DNA from: Podocnemis expansa
Taxonomy: Eukaryota > Chordata > Testudines > Podocnemididae
DNA length: 64,000 nucleotides
NCBI GenBank assembly: GCA_007922195.1
Contig: ML682029.1
Coordinates: forward strand, 1,696,713-1,760,712
Direction of reading: 5' to 3'
Under the pieces are notes generated by a model. That model was not told the DNA's origin, searched no databases, and worked only from the letters and a program-made list of their open reading frames with translations. A program made the position numbers and the translations under genes. This document shows positions 12,401 to 24,400 of the stretch, in pieces (within the stretch, counting starts at the first letter, position 1; every line of letters starts with the position of its first letter).

Positions 12401-15400
12401 CCACGCTCCAGAGTTTCAAAGACTCCAGGGCAACATTAAAATCTCTCTCTGTGTTTACATACTCCCACCCCACAGCAGTAACACTTTAAGGGCCAACCAC
12501 CCTCGTGCGTTCATGTTCACAGTCCAGAATGACAACTGCAAGAGGAGTGACAGAAACAATAGAAAACCCCATCAACCCTCCAACCAAGGTCAGAGCTCAA
12601 CAAGTCAGTCCTACAATCCTAAACAAGCATTTTGAGGCTGCTCCTGAGGGCAACTTCAAGAACCATTCTCAGGTCCTTACCAGTTTTTTAATTGTCTATC
12701 TCTGAACTGTCTTTCCCAGTTCTATAATGTGTGGGCCCAGGTAACCTCTGCACATGGTAGAAGTGGGATATTGTCTCCAATTTTTCTCTCCCTCCTTCCC
12801 TCACCCACCGCCTCCACCTCCTGTCCCTCTTCAGGGACCCCTCTTAGGAGCAACTTCTTAAACAAGAGGTGTAGGCATGCCTAAGGGCAGGCATGGAGGA
12901 GGGAGTTACTTGAGAATTATGGGGAAAAGGGTTCTACTCCCACAACTTCCTAAGTCCAAAAGCCAAGGGGGATCCCAGACCTATTCTCAACCTGAAAAGT
13001 GAGAGACTCTTGCTTTGGTCATTGCAGAAGGGCACTCTCCCTGACTCAGGCATCGATGCCCTGCATTGTGGACTAAGTGCTGCACCAAAATCAGCTAGAT
13101 TTGGCCGTCTCGTTATTAAGTGTGCACTTAACAGTGAACTCTGCATTCCATCCAGGATCACATGGCTGTTTGGTTTATTCCAACTCAGTGGTTAGCTGTT
13201 AAGGGCCTGGACAGGAGTTATCTAGGGTCATTGCACACTACCAACTTTGGACCTCTACTTAGTACTCTCTAAACTGATGGGACCTCCTTTTGAGCTGCTT
13301 GCAACATGCTGCCTTCTCTACCTCTCATGAAGGGTGCAGTTCTCTGTGGCAGTAGCATCAGCCAGGAGGATCTCTGTGTATGGAGGTCCAGAAGTTAGGA
13401 CCTTGAGCTCAATGTTCCATAAGGACAAGGTTCAGTTTCACCCTCATCTGGCCGCCTTTCCAAGGGTAGTATCTCAGTTTCATATAAGCTAAGACATCTT
13501 CCTCCCTGTCTTTTTCCCTAAACCACATGCCAATACCAGGGATGTCAGGAGAGTACTAGCAGTCGACATTGAAAGCACAAAGCCATTTCATAGATCAGAC
13601 CAAGTCTTTGTCATGGTGGTGAACAGAATGAGGTGTCTCCCAGTGTCCTGGCATGGCATTTCATCATGGATCACGTTTTTCATTAGGACCTGTTGTGACC
13701 TAGAAGAACAATCTGCCCCTGCATGCATTCCACAGCGTGTGTGCCTCCTCAGTCTCCTTCCTGGCTCATGACCCTACTCCGCAAATCTGCAGGGCAGCGA
13801 CATGGTCATCAGCCCACAAATTCACTGCATACTGTACCATCAGCAAACAGGTTAGAGAAAATGGTGCATTTGGCAGAGCAGTGCTCCATTCAGCATATCC
13901 GTAAGCCTTAGCCCCACCTCTGGGGTCCAGCTTGTGGGTCATCTACTTGGAATCACCCCAAGCAAGCAGCCAAAAAATTAGAAACAGTTACTCACCTTTT
14001 GTAACTGCCTTTCTTTGCGATGTATTGCTCATGCTCTTTCCAAAACTCACCTTCCCCTCTGGTGGAACCAGCCAGCAAGAAGGAACTGAAGAGGCAGTAG
14101 GTTGGCATGGCTCTGTATATGGTGCCATGGTGGAGTGACTTCAGAAAGCACCTGGCTCAACCCAACAGGTAATGGTAGGGAAAACTTTCCAACAAGTGTG
14201 CATGTGATGCGCAGATATCTGTCTGGAATGGATATGAGCAATATATCTCAAAGAATAACAGTTAGGAAAGATAGATAATCTTTTTCTTTCCTCTTCTGAG
14301 TTTTATTCGTTGGTTCTGTGGCTGAGTTTGGATAGCGGCTATCCATGTCTGGGCTGGTACGCTCAGCAGCATGTCTTTTATATTTTAAGCTAGATCCGGA
14401 GGCATTTTTATCTTTACATAGGCCTGTGTGTAGAATGATGGATTTTTTTTCTGTCTTTTGACATCCACAGATCACTCACCTGGGGTTGTTACAAAGATTT
14501 TTTTTTTTTTTCTTTCCATCAGTTAGGGGCATGTTTACATAGAAGTAGTGTGTTATGTTTTAAGGGGTGAAATAAAGTAGGACTCCCCCACCCTCAAAAA
14601 AAAAACACACATCTTGATTTAATAGAAATGAACAATATGCCCAAGTGAGCAAGTGACCAAGCAAGCGATATTACTTCAACTAGAATTTTGTGCATCTAAT
14701 GAAAAGACATTCTACTTCCTTGAAGCTCTGGTCTGAAATTGTTAAAGTTACAATTACTTATTTCTTAGCTGACACAGCAGTGGACTGTGCCCTCTGGGAA
14801 CGCAAATTTCCCTGCAGGGGGTTGAATACAGAGAGATATGTGTTTACTTTCTAATTCCATGGAAAAGAGATCTAGAAAGATTAAAGCACTCTGATTTTTA
14901 AAAATTTGACTGCTTTTTCTTTATGACCTGATCCTATGTTTTACACCCCCTTGCATTTAGTTTCATTCCTTTCTGTAAGTTCACCCATCTTCGAAGCATC
15001 TGAGGAAGTGGGATCTTCTCCCATGAAAGCTCATGCAAAAAATAAATCTGTTAGTCTTAAAGTGCCACGCAACTCCTTGTTGCTTTTTTAGGGACAGTGT
15101 TAAAAAAAACAGGAGGAGTGGGGATGGGTTAATGAAAAGGGCTATGATAAAATAGAACAGCCTTGTGGATCAGTTTGGTTCAGTGCCCCTTTTTCTTTCA
15201 CAGGCAGAGTGCCATGTACTTTGTTGTCAGATGGGAGGCAGAGTTCCCTAGGGGGACAGTAAAGGGAGCAGGAAGTGAGGTCTCACTTGGTTACACTGTC
15301 GTCAGACAGGGAACATGAGACTTGCTTCTTTGGTCTCATGTGAAAACACTGAAAAAAGAGCAGGGCTGGGCCTTGCTTAATCTTTCATCATTAGAGGAGT

Positions 15401-18400
15401 TGGTGAGAGAGGGAGACAGTTTAATAGTGTAATTTCCAGGGGATATGCTTGTTGCATCTTGGCTAATTGCTCCTTAGTAAAGAAGGTGTGAAGATTTTGG
15501 CTAATTAAGCTTTACTGTTGGCCTAAGGATGATGGAAAAGAGAAGTCCACCCCACCATTATATTACCAGTAGTAACTACTTGTGGGAGTGGTCCTGCTTT
15601 TTTGGCAGGGGGTTGGACTAGATGACCTCATGAGCTCTCTTCCAACCCTATGATTCTATGATACATGACAACAGCAATAAAACCAAAACTAGTTCAGTTT
15701 AAAAAGCATTGTGTGTGAAAGAGGTCTGGTTGGAAAAACACAGCCTTTTGCAGTGTCTGAGTTAGGACAGTACAGTGTAATGAAGAATACTTTACAGCTA
15801 TGGGCTCCCCTGCATGGGCCAAATTCTACTTCTAGGTATAAGCACGCCATGTGATTGGTGCAGAGTGAGAGAGAGCCCCTGACATGTAGTCTGCAGAAGA
15901 AAAGGTTTGCTGCCATAGCTGTATGGGCGAACCCTCTGAGCACAGACACAGCTTCTGCCAGTAAAAATATGTTTGTGCTCTTACAGCTAACACCTGATGC
16001 CCAAACAAAATAAGCTCTGGGTATGTCTATATCAGGCGTGGCCAAACTGTGGTGCAGGAGCCGTATGTGGCTCTTGAATGAAAAAGTGTGGCTCTCGGAA
16101 GAACGTCAGCAAATCAATTTAGTAGGTAAAAGTATATGGCTATATGCCTCAGTGAGGCTCTTGAAGGTTTAATAATCAATTTGTGTGGCTCTTGAGGTCC
16201 ATAAGTTTGGCCACCCTTGGTCTATATGGACAGCAGCCCTGTTGGCACCACCGAATCTATTTTGCAAGATCAATTGAGCGGCACTGGAGACCCACTCAGT
16301 CGATCCAGAAGTCAAACACCGTTAATCCATGCCTTGCAGAGAGGAACACTGCATTGATGGGAGGGCATTTCCCTTTTCTCTGTTAAGCAGCACACTGTGC
16401 ATAGTTGGTTGCTATGGGGGCTGAAGCCCCAGTGCATCTTTAATGCTCCAGCCCCTATGCCCCCTGCTACCCCATTCAGCCCCCACAGAACCAGTGGGGC
16501 CTGGGGGGAACAGTGGGAGGATGCCTGCTGCCACGGGGGGGAGGCCTGGAGCAAGAAGCTGGGCTCAGCAGCCCTCTTGGCCCACCCATGGGTGACCTGG
16601 TCCACCGCCGGGGCGGGGCTGGCCAGTGCATGTTCATACTTCTCCAGGGTGGTTGGTGCAACTTCTGGCATGGCCCTCCATGGTCCTGGAGGGCCACACC
16701 AGAGGCCACGCTGTGTGCCAGCCGCCCTGCCACCAGCAGAGCAGCCAGCAGGAGCACCCTGGAGAGCAGTCTCTGGCCCCAGGCTCTTCCCCCCAGCACC
16801 AGCCAGCTTGCAGGCTGCCATGGTGAGGGTTCCCATGGTGATGGGCGGCTGGGGCCCCAGGCCAGCGCGGGAGGGACATGATGATGGGCAGCTTTTGAGG
16901 CTCTTTAATCTGGCCCTGATTGCTGCCCTTCATTCCCGAAGTGGCTGCTTTTCCGTTCTGCTGCTTTTGAATTGCTGGAGCTCCTTTGGGATGAATGGTA
17001 CTATAGAAGTATGACCTTCTAACTCAGGGTGTGCTAATTTCATATCTGCTTCTTCTGGAGAAGCAGACACAAGCTAAACAAAGAGGAGCTGGTGGATGAT
17101 TATCTGATATATTGGTTCTGCATAATATACAAGTAGAATTTTTAAAAATGAAAATTGGATCTCAGTGATATAAAAGTTTTGACCTCCTGGGACCCGTACT
17201 ATTGCTTGTCATCTGCCATTGTGTGATTTCATTGTAGGTCTCTGTCAAATCAAAATATCACAGTTCTATAAATAAATGGTGATTATTAGGCTGTAATTCT
17301 GTCTCTGCACAAAAACAGCAAATACAAGTACAATGCAACATGTACTTCCTTTGATAAGAGTACTTCCATTTTATCCCTTACTCCTAACATGTGCACAGAT
17401 TAAATCTTCAGTGTCATCAATGAGCTCTTCAAGAATGGCTTTTCCCACTGTATGTCAGCTTGTCAACAGAGCATTCAACAAGCTAGATAGGGGTGCAATG
17501 TTGTTCAATACCCTTGTCTTTTATATGAGAATTGCACAGATGCCACTGTCAGACACTAGTAAAAAAGACTTTGCTCAAGTTGATATCTGGGGTAGTGCCT
17601 CTTTAATACTCCAGGCCATAGCATTGAAATGACCCTTTTCCCTCCTGTCTCTCTCTGCAGGAAGCTGGGGACAGCAACCAGTTCTGCTGGAGGAACCTGT
17701 TCTCCTGTATTAACCTGCTAAGGCTCCTCAACAAGCTGACCAAATGGAAACATTCTAGGACAATGGTGAGCTAGTGTCTGGAGCCTGTGTCTGCTTTTGT
17801 CATGGTGATCCTGCAGTTCATTTATTGGCACCTTGATGTAAGTGAGTGTACTACACTACATCTGCCCCATCCTTCACACATCCTTCTATGTCCAAGAACC
17901 ATTTGATATCAGATTAGAGTGATGAAGCTATTTCTCTCCTAGTATCTTGCCCTGGGCAAGAAAACATGTAAATTAACTAGAATGTGAGATGTTCACATGA
18001 GACAAAACTGGGAGGTGGTGCCTAGACTGTTACATTCAGCACTTAGACTCAGAGACTCTAAGGTCAGAAGGGACTGATATGATCATCGTCTAACCTCCTG
18101 CACAATGCAGGCCACAAAACCTCCCTCCCCCTTCTGCAATAGACCCCTAACCTGTAACTTAGTCTTTTGAAGTCCCCAAATCATGGCTTAAAAGACTTGA
18201 AGGTACAGAAAAAACATCAGCAAGTGACTCATACCCCACAGTACTTGGGAAGGCGAACACCATTCCCCCCTACCCCCAGCTTTTGCTAATCTGCTCTGGG
18301 GGAAAAAGCCTTCCTGACCCCAAAATTGTGGTCAGCTAAACCCTGAGCTTGTGGGCAGGACTCACCAGCCAGACACCAGGAAGGAATTCTTGGTAGGCAC

Positions 18401-21400
18401 TCGACCCGCCCCATCTATTGTCCAATCTGCATATCTACCATCAGAAGCCAAAGATTCGTCAAATATTAGCTCCGTTTGGGAGAAAAAGACAGAGAAGAGC
18501 CAACACAGAGCCAGCAACACAAATGAGTGATTTGAGCAGGAAGTTGGCAGCAGAAATGGGCACGAAAGAAAAGGAGTGTGGAATTGCTCCTTGGTAGGTG
18601 CATTTTTGACTATGGAGTTAAGTAGCCTTCCATTACTCTCCTGGGAAGGGGGAGTTTCAGCTGCTAAACCCAGGAAGGGGTGAGCCAGAAGATACAAGGA
18701 GGAGTCCAGGGAAGGAGCAATATGGTCTGGGAGAAAACAAATCACAGTTGCAAGGCTTAGGGTTCTTGGAATGTAGCCTGGAGTATGGTGGGCCCAGATT
18801 CTCCTACTAGCCACCGGGGGGAGGTGCCACAGACTACGTAGTGGAGCAAAGGCTGCCTCAGACAGTCGTCAGATAAGGCGTTGGTACCCTGGAAGGGGAG
18901 AACTGCAGTGACCTGGCCAGAGGGGGCAAGCTGTGACGAGAGAGTACTCTGAGTCAGAGAGAGAAAGAGATGGCAGGGCACATGAACAACCAACAGAAAA
19001 GGTTATGAGACCTTACTGAATGGGGCAGGCATCCTCGTGACAGAGGATGAGGAAAAANNNNNNNNNNNNNNNNNNNNNNNNNNNNNNNNNNNNNNNNNNN
19101 NNNNNNNNNNNNNNNNNNNNNNNNNNNNNNNNNNNNNNNNNNNNNNNNNNNNNNNNNNNNNNNNNNNNNNNNNNNNNNNNNNNNNNNNNNNNNNNNNNNN
19201 NNNNNNNNNNNNNNNNNNNNNNNNNNNNNNNNNNNNNNNNNNNNNNNNNNNNNNNNNNNNNNNNNNNNNNNNNNNNNNNNNNNNNNNNNNNNNNNNNNNN
19301 NNNNNNNNNNNNNNNNNNNNNNNNNNNNNNNNNNNNNNNNNNNNNNNNNNNNNNNNNNNNNNNNNNNNNNNNNNNNNNNNNNNNNNNNNNNNNNNNNNNN
19401 NNNNNNNNNNNNNNNNNNNNNNNNNNNNNNNNNNNNNNNNNNNNNNNNNNNNNNNNNGAGCTCAACTGTTCTCGGTAGTAACAGAGGGCAGAACGAGAAG
19501 CAATCGTTTCAAGTTACAGCTGGGGCGGTCCAGGCTGGATATTAGGAAAAACTTCCTTACTAGGCGAGTGGTGAAGCATTGGAATAAGCTGCCTAGGGAG
19601 GTGGTGGAATCTCCATCTCTGGAGGTGTCAAGTCCCAGCTGGACAAAACACTGACTGAGATGATCTAATGGGAGTGGTCCTGCTTTTTTTGGCAGGGGGT
19701 TGGACTAGATGACCTCGTGGGGTCCCTTCCAACCCTATGATTCTATGGAAGGTGCTAATCCCCTCAGTGACCAGGAAGAGACACCCTAGTGGTGGACAAA
19801 CAGGTGATGGTCCTCTCCCAGAAGCTGGTCCGGTGTGCTGCTGTAACCCCCTGATCGCCACTCCTGAACCCCAACTCACCCCTCTTTGCCAGGTGACCAC
19901 TCACTCCTGAGTCAGTCCACACCAGCTCCTGCATGTAATTGATCCCAGGCAGTGAGTCTGCACCCTCTGGCCACTCGAGGGACAGTTCCCCAGCGAGCAT
20001 CCAAAGCCATGAGATTCTTCACCGGGAACTTCTGTCCTACAGGAATCGGGTCCCTTCCCCAGTCACTGAGGACTCATAGACACTTGACCATCCATTTGAC
20101 ATTGAAATGGATGTGCCCAGCCTCTCCATTTTACACCTTCTGTTGGCCACACAGCTTTAGAAAAAACAAATACTAGTGTATTGATTAGAAAGCAGATTTT
20201 AAGTGAGTATATAGCAAGTCAGAGTTGCCACAAGCACATAAAAGATAAAATGCATGCTAATCTAATGACACTATTCCAAGATTACTCTTTATTCTGTTTT
20301 CCTCATTTTTACCCACAAGACTGACTGTTGTTGGTGTTCAGCCAACCTAGGCTCTCCAAAAGATAAGACAAGCCATTTTAAAAAATTCCTTCAATAAACA
20401 AGTGTTTTGAGAACAGCAATGGGCATAGCCTCTTGGTGGGGATGGAGAGATGGTGCAGGATGCCTGCTGCAGGGTCCCCTAGCGGGGGTCGAGGGAGCCT
20501 GGAACCAGGAGAGGGCCTCCCGCAGGGTCCCCCGGTAGTGGCAGGGAGGGTGCTGGAGCCCATATCCACAAGGAAGCAGCCAAAGAGCTGCAGTCTCCAG
20601 ACCCCCACCTTACAGAAATCCCTCTCTGCAAAAGGATAGGGAGAAAAGCTCATTCCTCACTCTTCACAGTGTATGTGCTTTGCTGAATGTCCCTATTTTA
20701 TTTTTCTGTGTTTTGCACCACATTTGTCCCGAGGGTATCAGAGTGGCTAAGGGCTTGAGAGTGCCCTGAAAACATTTTTGTTGATGACTTGGTAGATGCT
20801 GGTGGTTTTTAAATCAGCCCCTATCCTGAAACGAGCTCTGAAAGTGAAACAGGCCATGATGCAGCTGTACGTCCTGAAGCTCTTGAAGATCCAGACCAAG
20901 TATCTTGGGCGCCAGTGGAGAAAGAGCAACATGAAAACCATGTCTGCCATTTACCAGAAAGTGCGACATCGTATGAATGATGACTGGGCTTATGGCAATG
21001 GTGAGTACCACTGGGAGAACAGTTTTTGGCTGAGGCTAGTGTGCATTTAGTTTGACAACTTGTACCTGCTGATCCATCAGGACCCTGCAAACTTGGTCTG
21101 GCTGAGAGTTGCACTGAAAGCTGTTCAGAAGCCACGGGGCCACACCTGATTTGCTTAAGATAGCATAGATTGCATCCACTCTGCCATCACATGGCCACTC
21201 AGATCAAACCAGAGCATAATTAGTGGGCTCTGTAGAACCAAAGTTTCAGCACTATCTCAACTCAGCCTCTGTTTGCACTCATTGTTTTGCAAATGTAAAA
21301 GTTGCAGGTGCAATGTTGTCTGCAGTCAAGATTATTTCATAACTCAAGTAATCAGCTGTGGCAGTAATTGCCTCAGGGCAGTAGGTATAAACATTCTCAG

Positions 21401-24400
21401 TGTGTAAAAATCTGACTAGTAGGACCTGCAGGTGACATCATTGAAATAAAGGTGAGGATAGATACAGATAACATTGTACAAACTTCATGGGCCGTCTCTT
21501 GGTCTGGGGGCTACATATTCACAATGCCTGTGATATTATATCTATCTCTTCACCCTCCATATTGTCTAAAATAACAATTATGAGAAGAATTCTGATAACA
21601 CAAAGCATACAGCTGATTACACGTTCTTTGTCCTTACTTTGTGGTTAATTCAGTACAGTAATCTGAATCCCAGACTAAGATAAAGAGGAAGAAAGGATCT
21701 AAATTCATTTCTTTGCCCGGATAACCTGGCCTTAAAACTTGTATTATGTTCATGGCATTTAAATCACCTCAGGAACATTAACACTACAACTTGCTATGGC
21801 ATTCTGTATCAAGAAGTATGTAGCCAACAGTTGGGTTTGTTGCGGAATAGGTTAAGGGAGTAGGAGAAATTGGTTATATATAAAACCATTTTAGCAAGTT
21901 TAATGCCAATGAAAAAGGTTTGTTAATTACTTAAGCCTTCACCCTTTGCTTCTGAGCATCATAGAGTACATGTGGTGCTGATTCAGGAAAAGCAAGGATA
22001 AAGCTTATTAATCTAGTTTCACTGTGGTACTCAGAGAAATCATCTCCTCCCCCCGACCCAAAAAGACCCCAACCATGTGGCACTAAAGTTAGGGGTTTTA
22101 TATATATTTGATTCTGACATGTGTCCCTTTTGAATTATTTACCATAAAACTCTTTTCCTCCATTTCCTGCTTGAAGGGAGTGAGGGCAGTAGCAGGAATG
22201 CAGTGCACTGCAGATGGTGAACAGCTACTTCACGCTTTTGGCTGTGTGACCGTGCCAGCCTGGGGTAGCCACCCAAAAATGCCACGATCAGGGCAGGTTA
22301 CAAAACTGTTGGTTACCTGAAGTCAGATTTCCCCCATCAGCCACAAACAATGCTTCTCGTTCCCCTTGCTGGTTATCAAGAAACCACAACAAAATTTCAG
22401 CAACTGGTTCCCAATCAGCCACTGGGTGTGGTAAAGACATAAGTTGCTTCAAACTTTGTGGTCTTTACCAAAAGGGTTTTTCTGACCCAAAAGGATCAGC
22501 CACATCACCAGATCAATGCAAGTTTGGATCTAACCCAAAATATTCACGTTGCCAGCCAATCCTTTAGTAACTACACTAAAAGTTTATTATATAAGGAAAG
22601 AAACCAACTATGAGAGAACTGTTAAAGGATAAAAGCAATTAGATACATCCAAGTTAGTAAAAGTCCATATACATCATGTCCTTGGCAGAATCTGGACTTT
22701 GCAAGCTTGCCTAGTTCCTCTGATGCACATCCATGCGTCTCAGTCCTTCATTTCACAGCTTCCATTGTAGATACATAGACCCAGAGGAGGGTGTTGGCTG
22801 TAGACGGAGACTGAACTGAAAACAAAATCGTGGTGTAGCTGCCTTTTATGTCCTCTGGCCTTTTCCATGCAGTATGTGGAAATTTACAGCAATAAGATGG
22901 AGTCCAGCAGGTGTGTCACTGGGCCCGCCCCTGGGCCTGATCCAGCCCCACAGCTGGGCCAGCTGAGGCGGCCAAGCCAAATCTGGCTACCACCGCAGCA
23001 GCAGCCTGGCCCCTTGGTCAGGGTCAGAACACAGGTGCTGGGAGTGGGTCCACGTGCTCCCCTACCGCCATCCCTGCGATGCCTTTGGAGTCAAGAGTCA
23101 CATGAGCAAGTCCTGGTGACTCAACAGGTCTCTCCCTAGGCCCATTGCTTCTGAGGGTTTTCTTAATGGTCCATTAAACTGGTTAAGGCTGCAGCTATTC
23201 AGTACGGGGTGTGGCCTAGAAACACAGCACAAGTTAATATACCATTGTATCAAATTCCAAGGGGGTAGTCGTGTTAGTCTAGTTCAGAAAGACAAGGAGT
23301 CTTGTAGCAATGTATTAGTCTTTAAAAGTGCCACAGGACTCTGTAGTTGTTCAGATATATCAAACATACTCATTACTTCAAATGTAAATATGATACATAC
23401 ATATGAACAATATAATTATTCTTAGCATAGCATATAGCCTTTCTATCAGTACCAAACATGGCATAACTTATGTGGATTATTGCAATTATTAATACATTGT
23501 TGCTAAATAATATGATAAATGGTCCCCTAAATCCAGTCAACGTTACAGGCATTTTGGGAATTTTAGGTACTCAAAGCTCAAATAAAGAAGTAGATTACCT
23601 ACAAAGTTTTTCTTAAATGGTCTCTCCATTTTTTAAAAACCTAATTTACCAGCCACAATTAAGAATAATGAACTGGAAACACAGGAGGGAAGGCTTATCC
23701 TTACAACTAGTGCAAAGACAAGAAAGTGAAGCTAGAGCAAGGATGACTTGTAGAAGGTTGTGGTTGAATCTTTCTGCAGGATTCCCCTGGAATGTAGTTA
23801 TATATTTCTATTCCGCTGGATGGTGCACTTTGGCACTAAAATCTCCCTCTTTGCCCTGTATTTCGTTCCTCTCTTGCACTACACTTTACACATACATAAG
23901 AATCTAATAGCAAAAGCCATTTTCCCAGAATCCCAAATTCCCCAGGAAAGGAGATTTAAGCAACAACATAATGTGAGACTTAACTGCATGGCTCAGTACT
24001 GAACAGACATCACATCTTGATCTTGATCTTTATCTGGACATTCTGTCAGACTACTTTGTAATGCTCAGGCTTTCAGAGACAAACCCTCAACCTGTTTTTC
24101 CCCAGGAGGGTTTATTTTTATCCTGCATGTGTCTGAGTTGCTATAATGGCATACAAGCCCCAGGGTACAGTCTCTGAGAATCTGTGGAACTGCTGTGCCT
24201 AGGGCTGTCCTGAGGGAGAGGTGAGGCCTGGGACCAATCAGGCTGTTGAGGCCCCCACCCCTCTCATGCTGGGGGGGGGGTGGGATAGGCAAGTCCAGAG
24301 GCCGGGCTCCACTCTCTCGCCCTGCTCCTGGGGCTGGCTGCTCCACCCTGGCATGGGCCAGCCCAGAGGCTGGGTCCTGCACTTCCAAGCCCCATCCCCT

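Larger units (their letters stand above)
5625..17660 (+). other. STRIP2 intron (12 kb), mostly repeats
   Basis: It contains, in order, a Harbinger-like MITE (6235-6672), a 3.27-kb hAT element with nested insertions (6913-10180), a poly-A tract (10354-10374), a hAT MITE (10497-10706), two DIRS-like ends (11690-12300 and 13330-14285), a short-family copy (about 14990-15095), a CR1 tail (15591-15662) and a hAT MITE (16033-16219). A GC-rich unclassified block lies at about 16390-16900. The rest shows nothing recognisable. Confidence 0.6.
17766..20795 (+). other. STRIP2 intron and its contents
   Basis: It holds an inverted CR1-type fragment (18046-18450), a CR1 copy interrupted by an assembly gap (about 19003-19747), and a GC-rich stretch at about 20430-20600. 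The stretch 18450-19000 and the stretch 19750-20110 look repeat-like but were not classified. Confidence 0.55.

Noticed and set aside
19013..19654. Frames crossing the N gap
   Set aside because: Undetermined bases are read as X, so they carry no information; the flanks are CR1.
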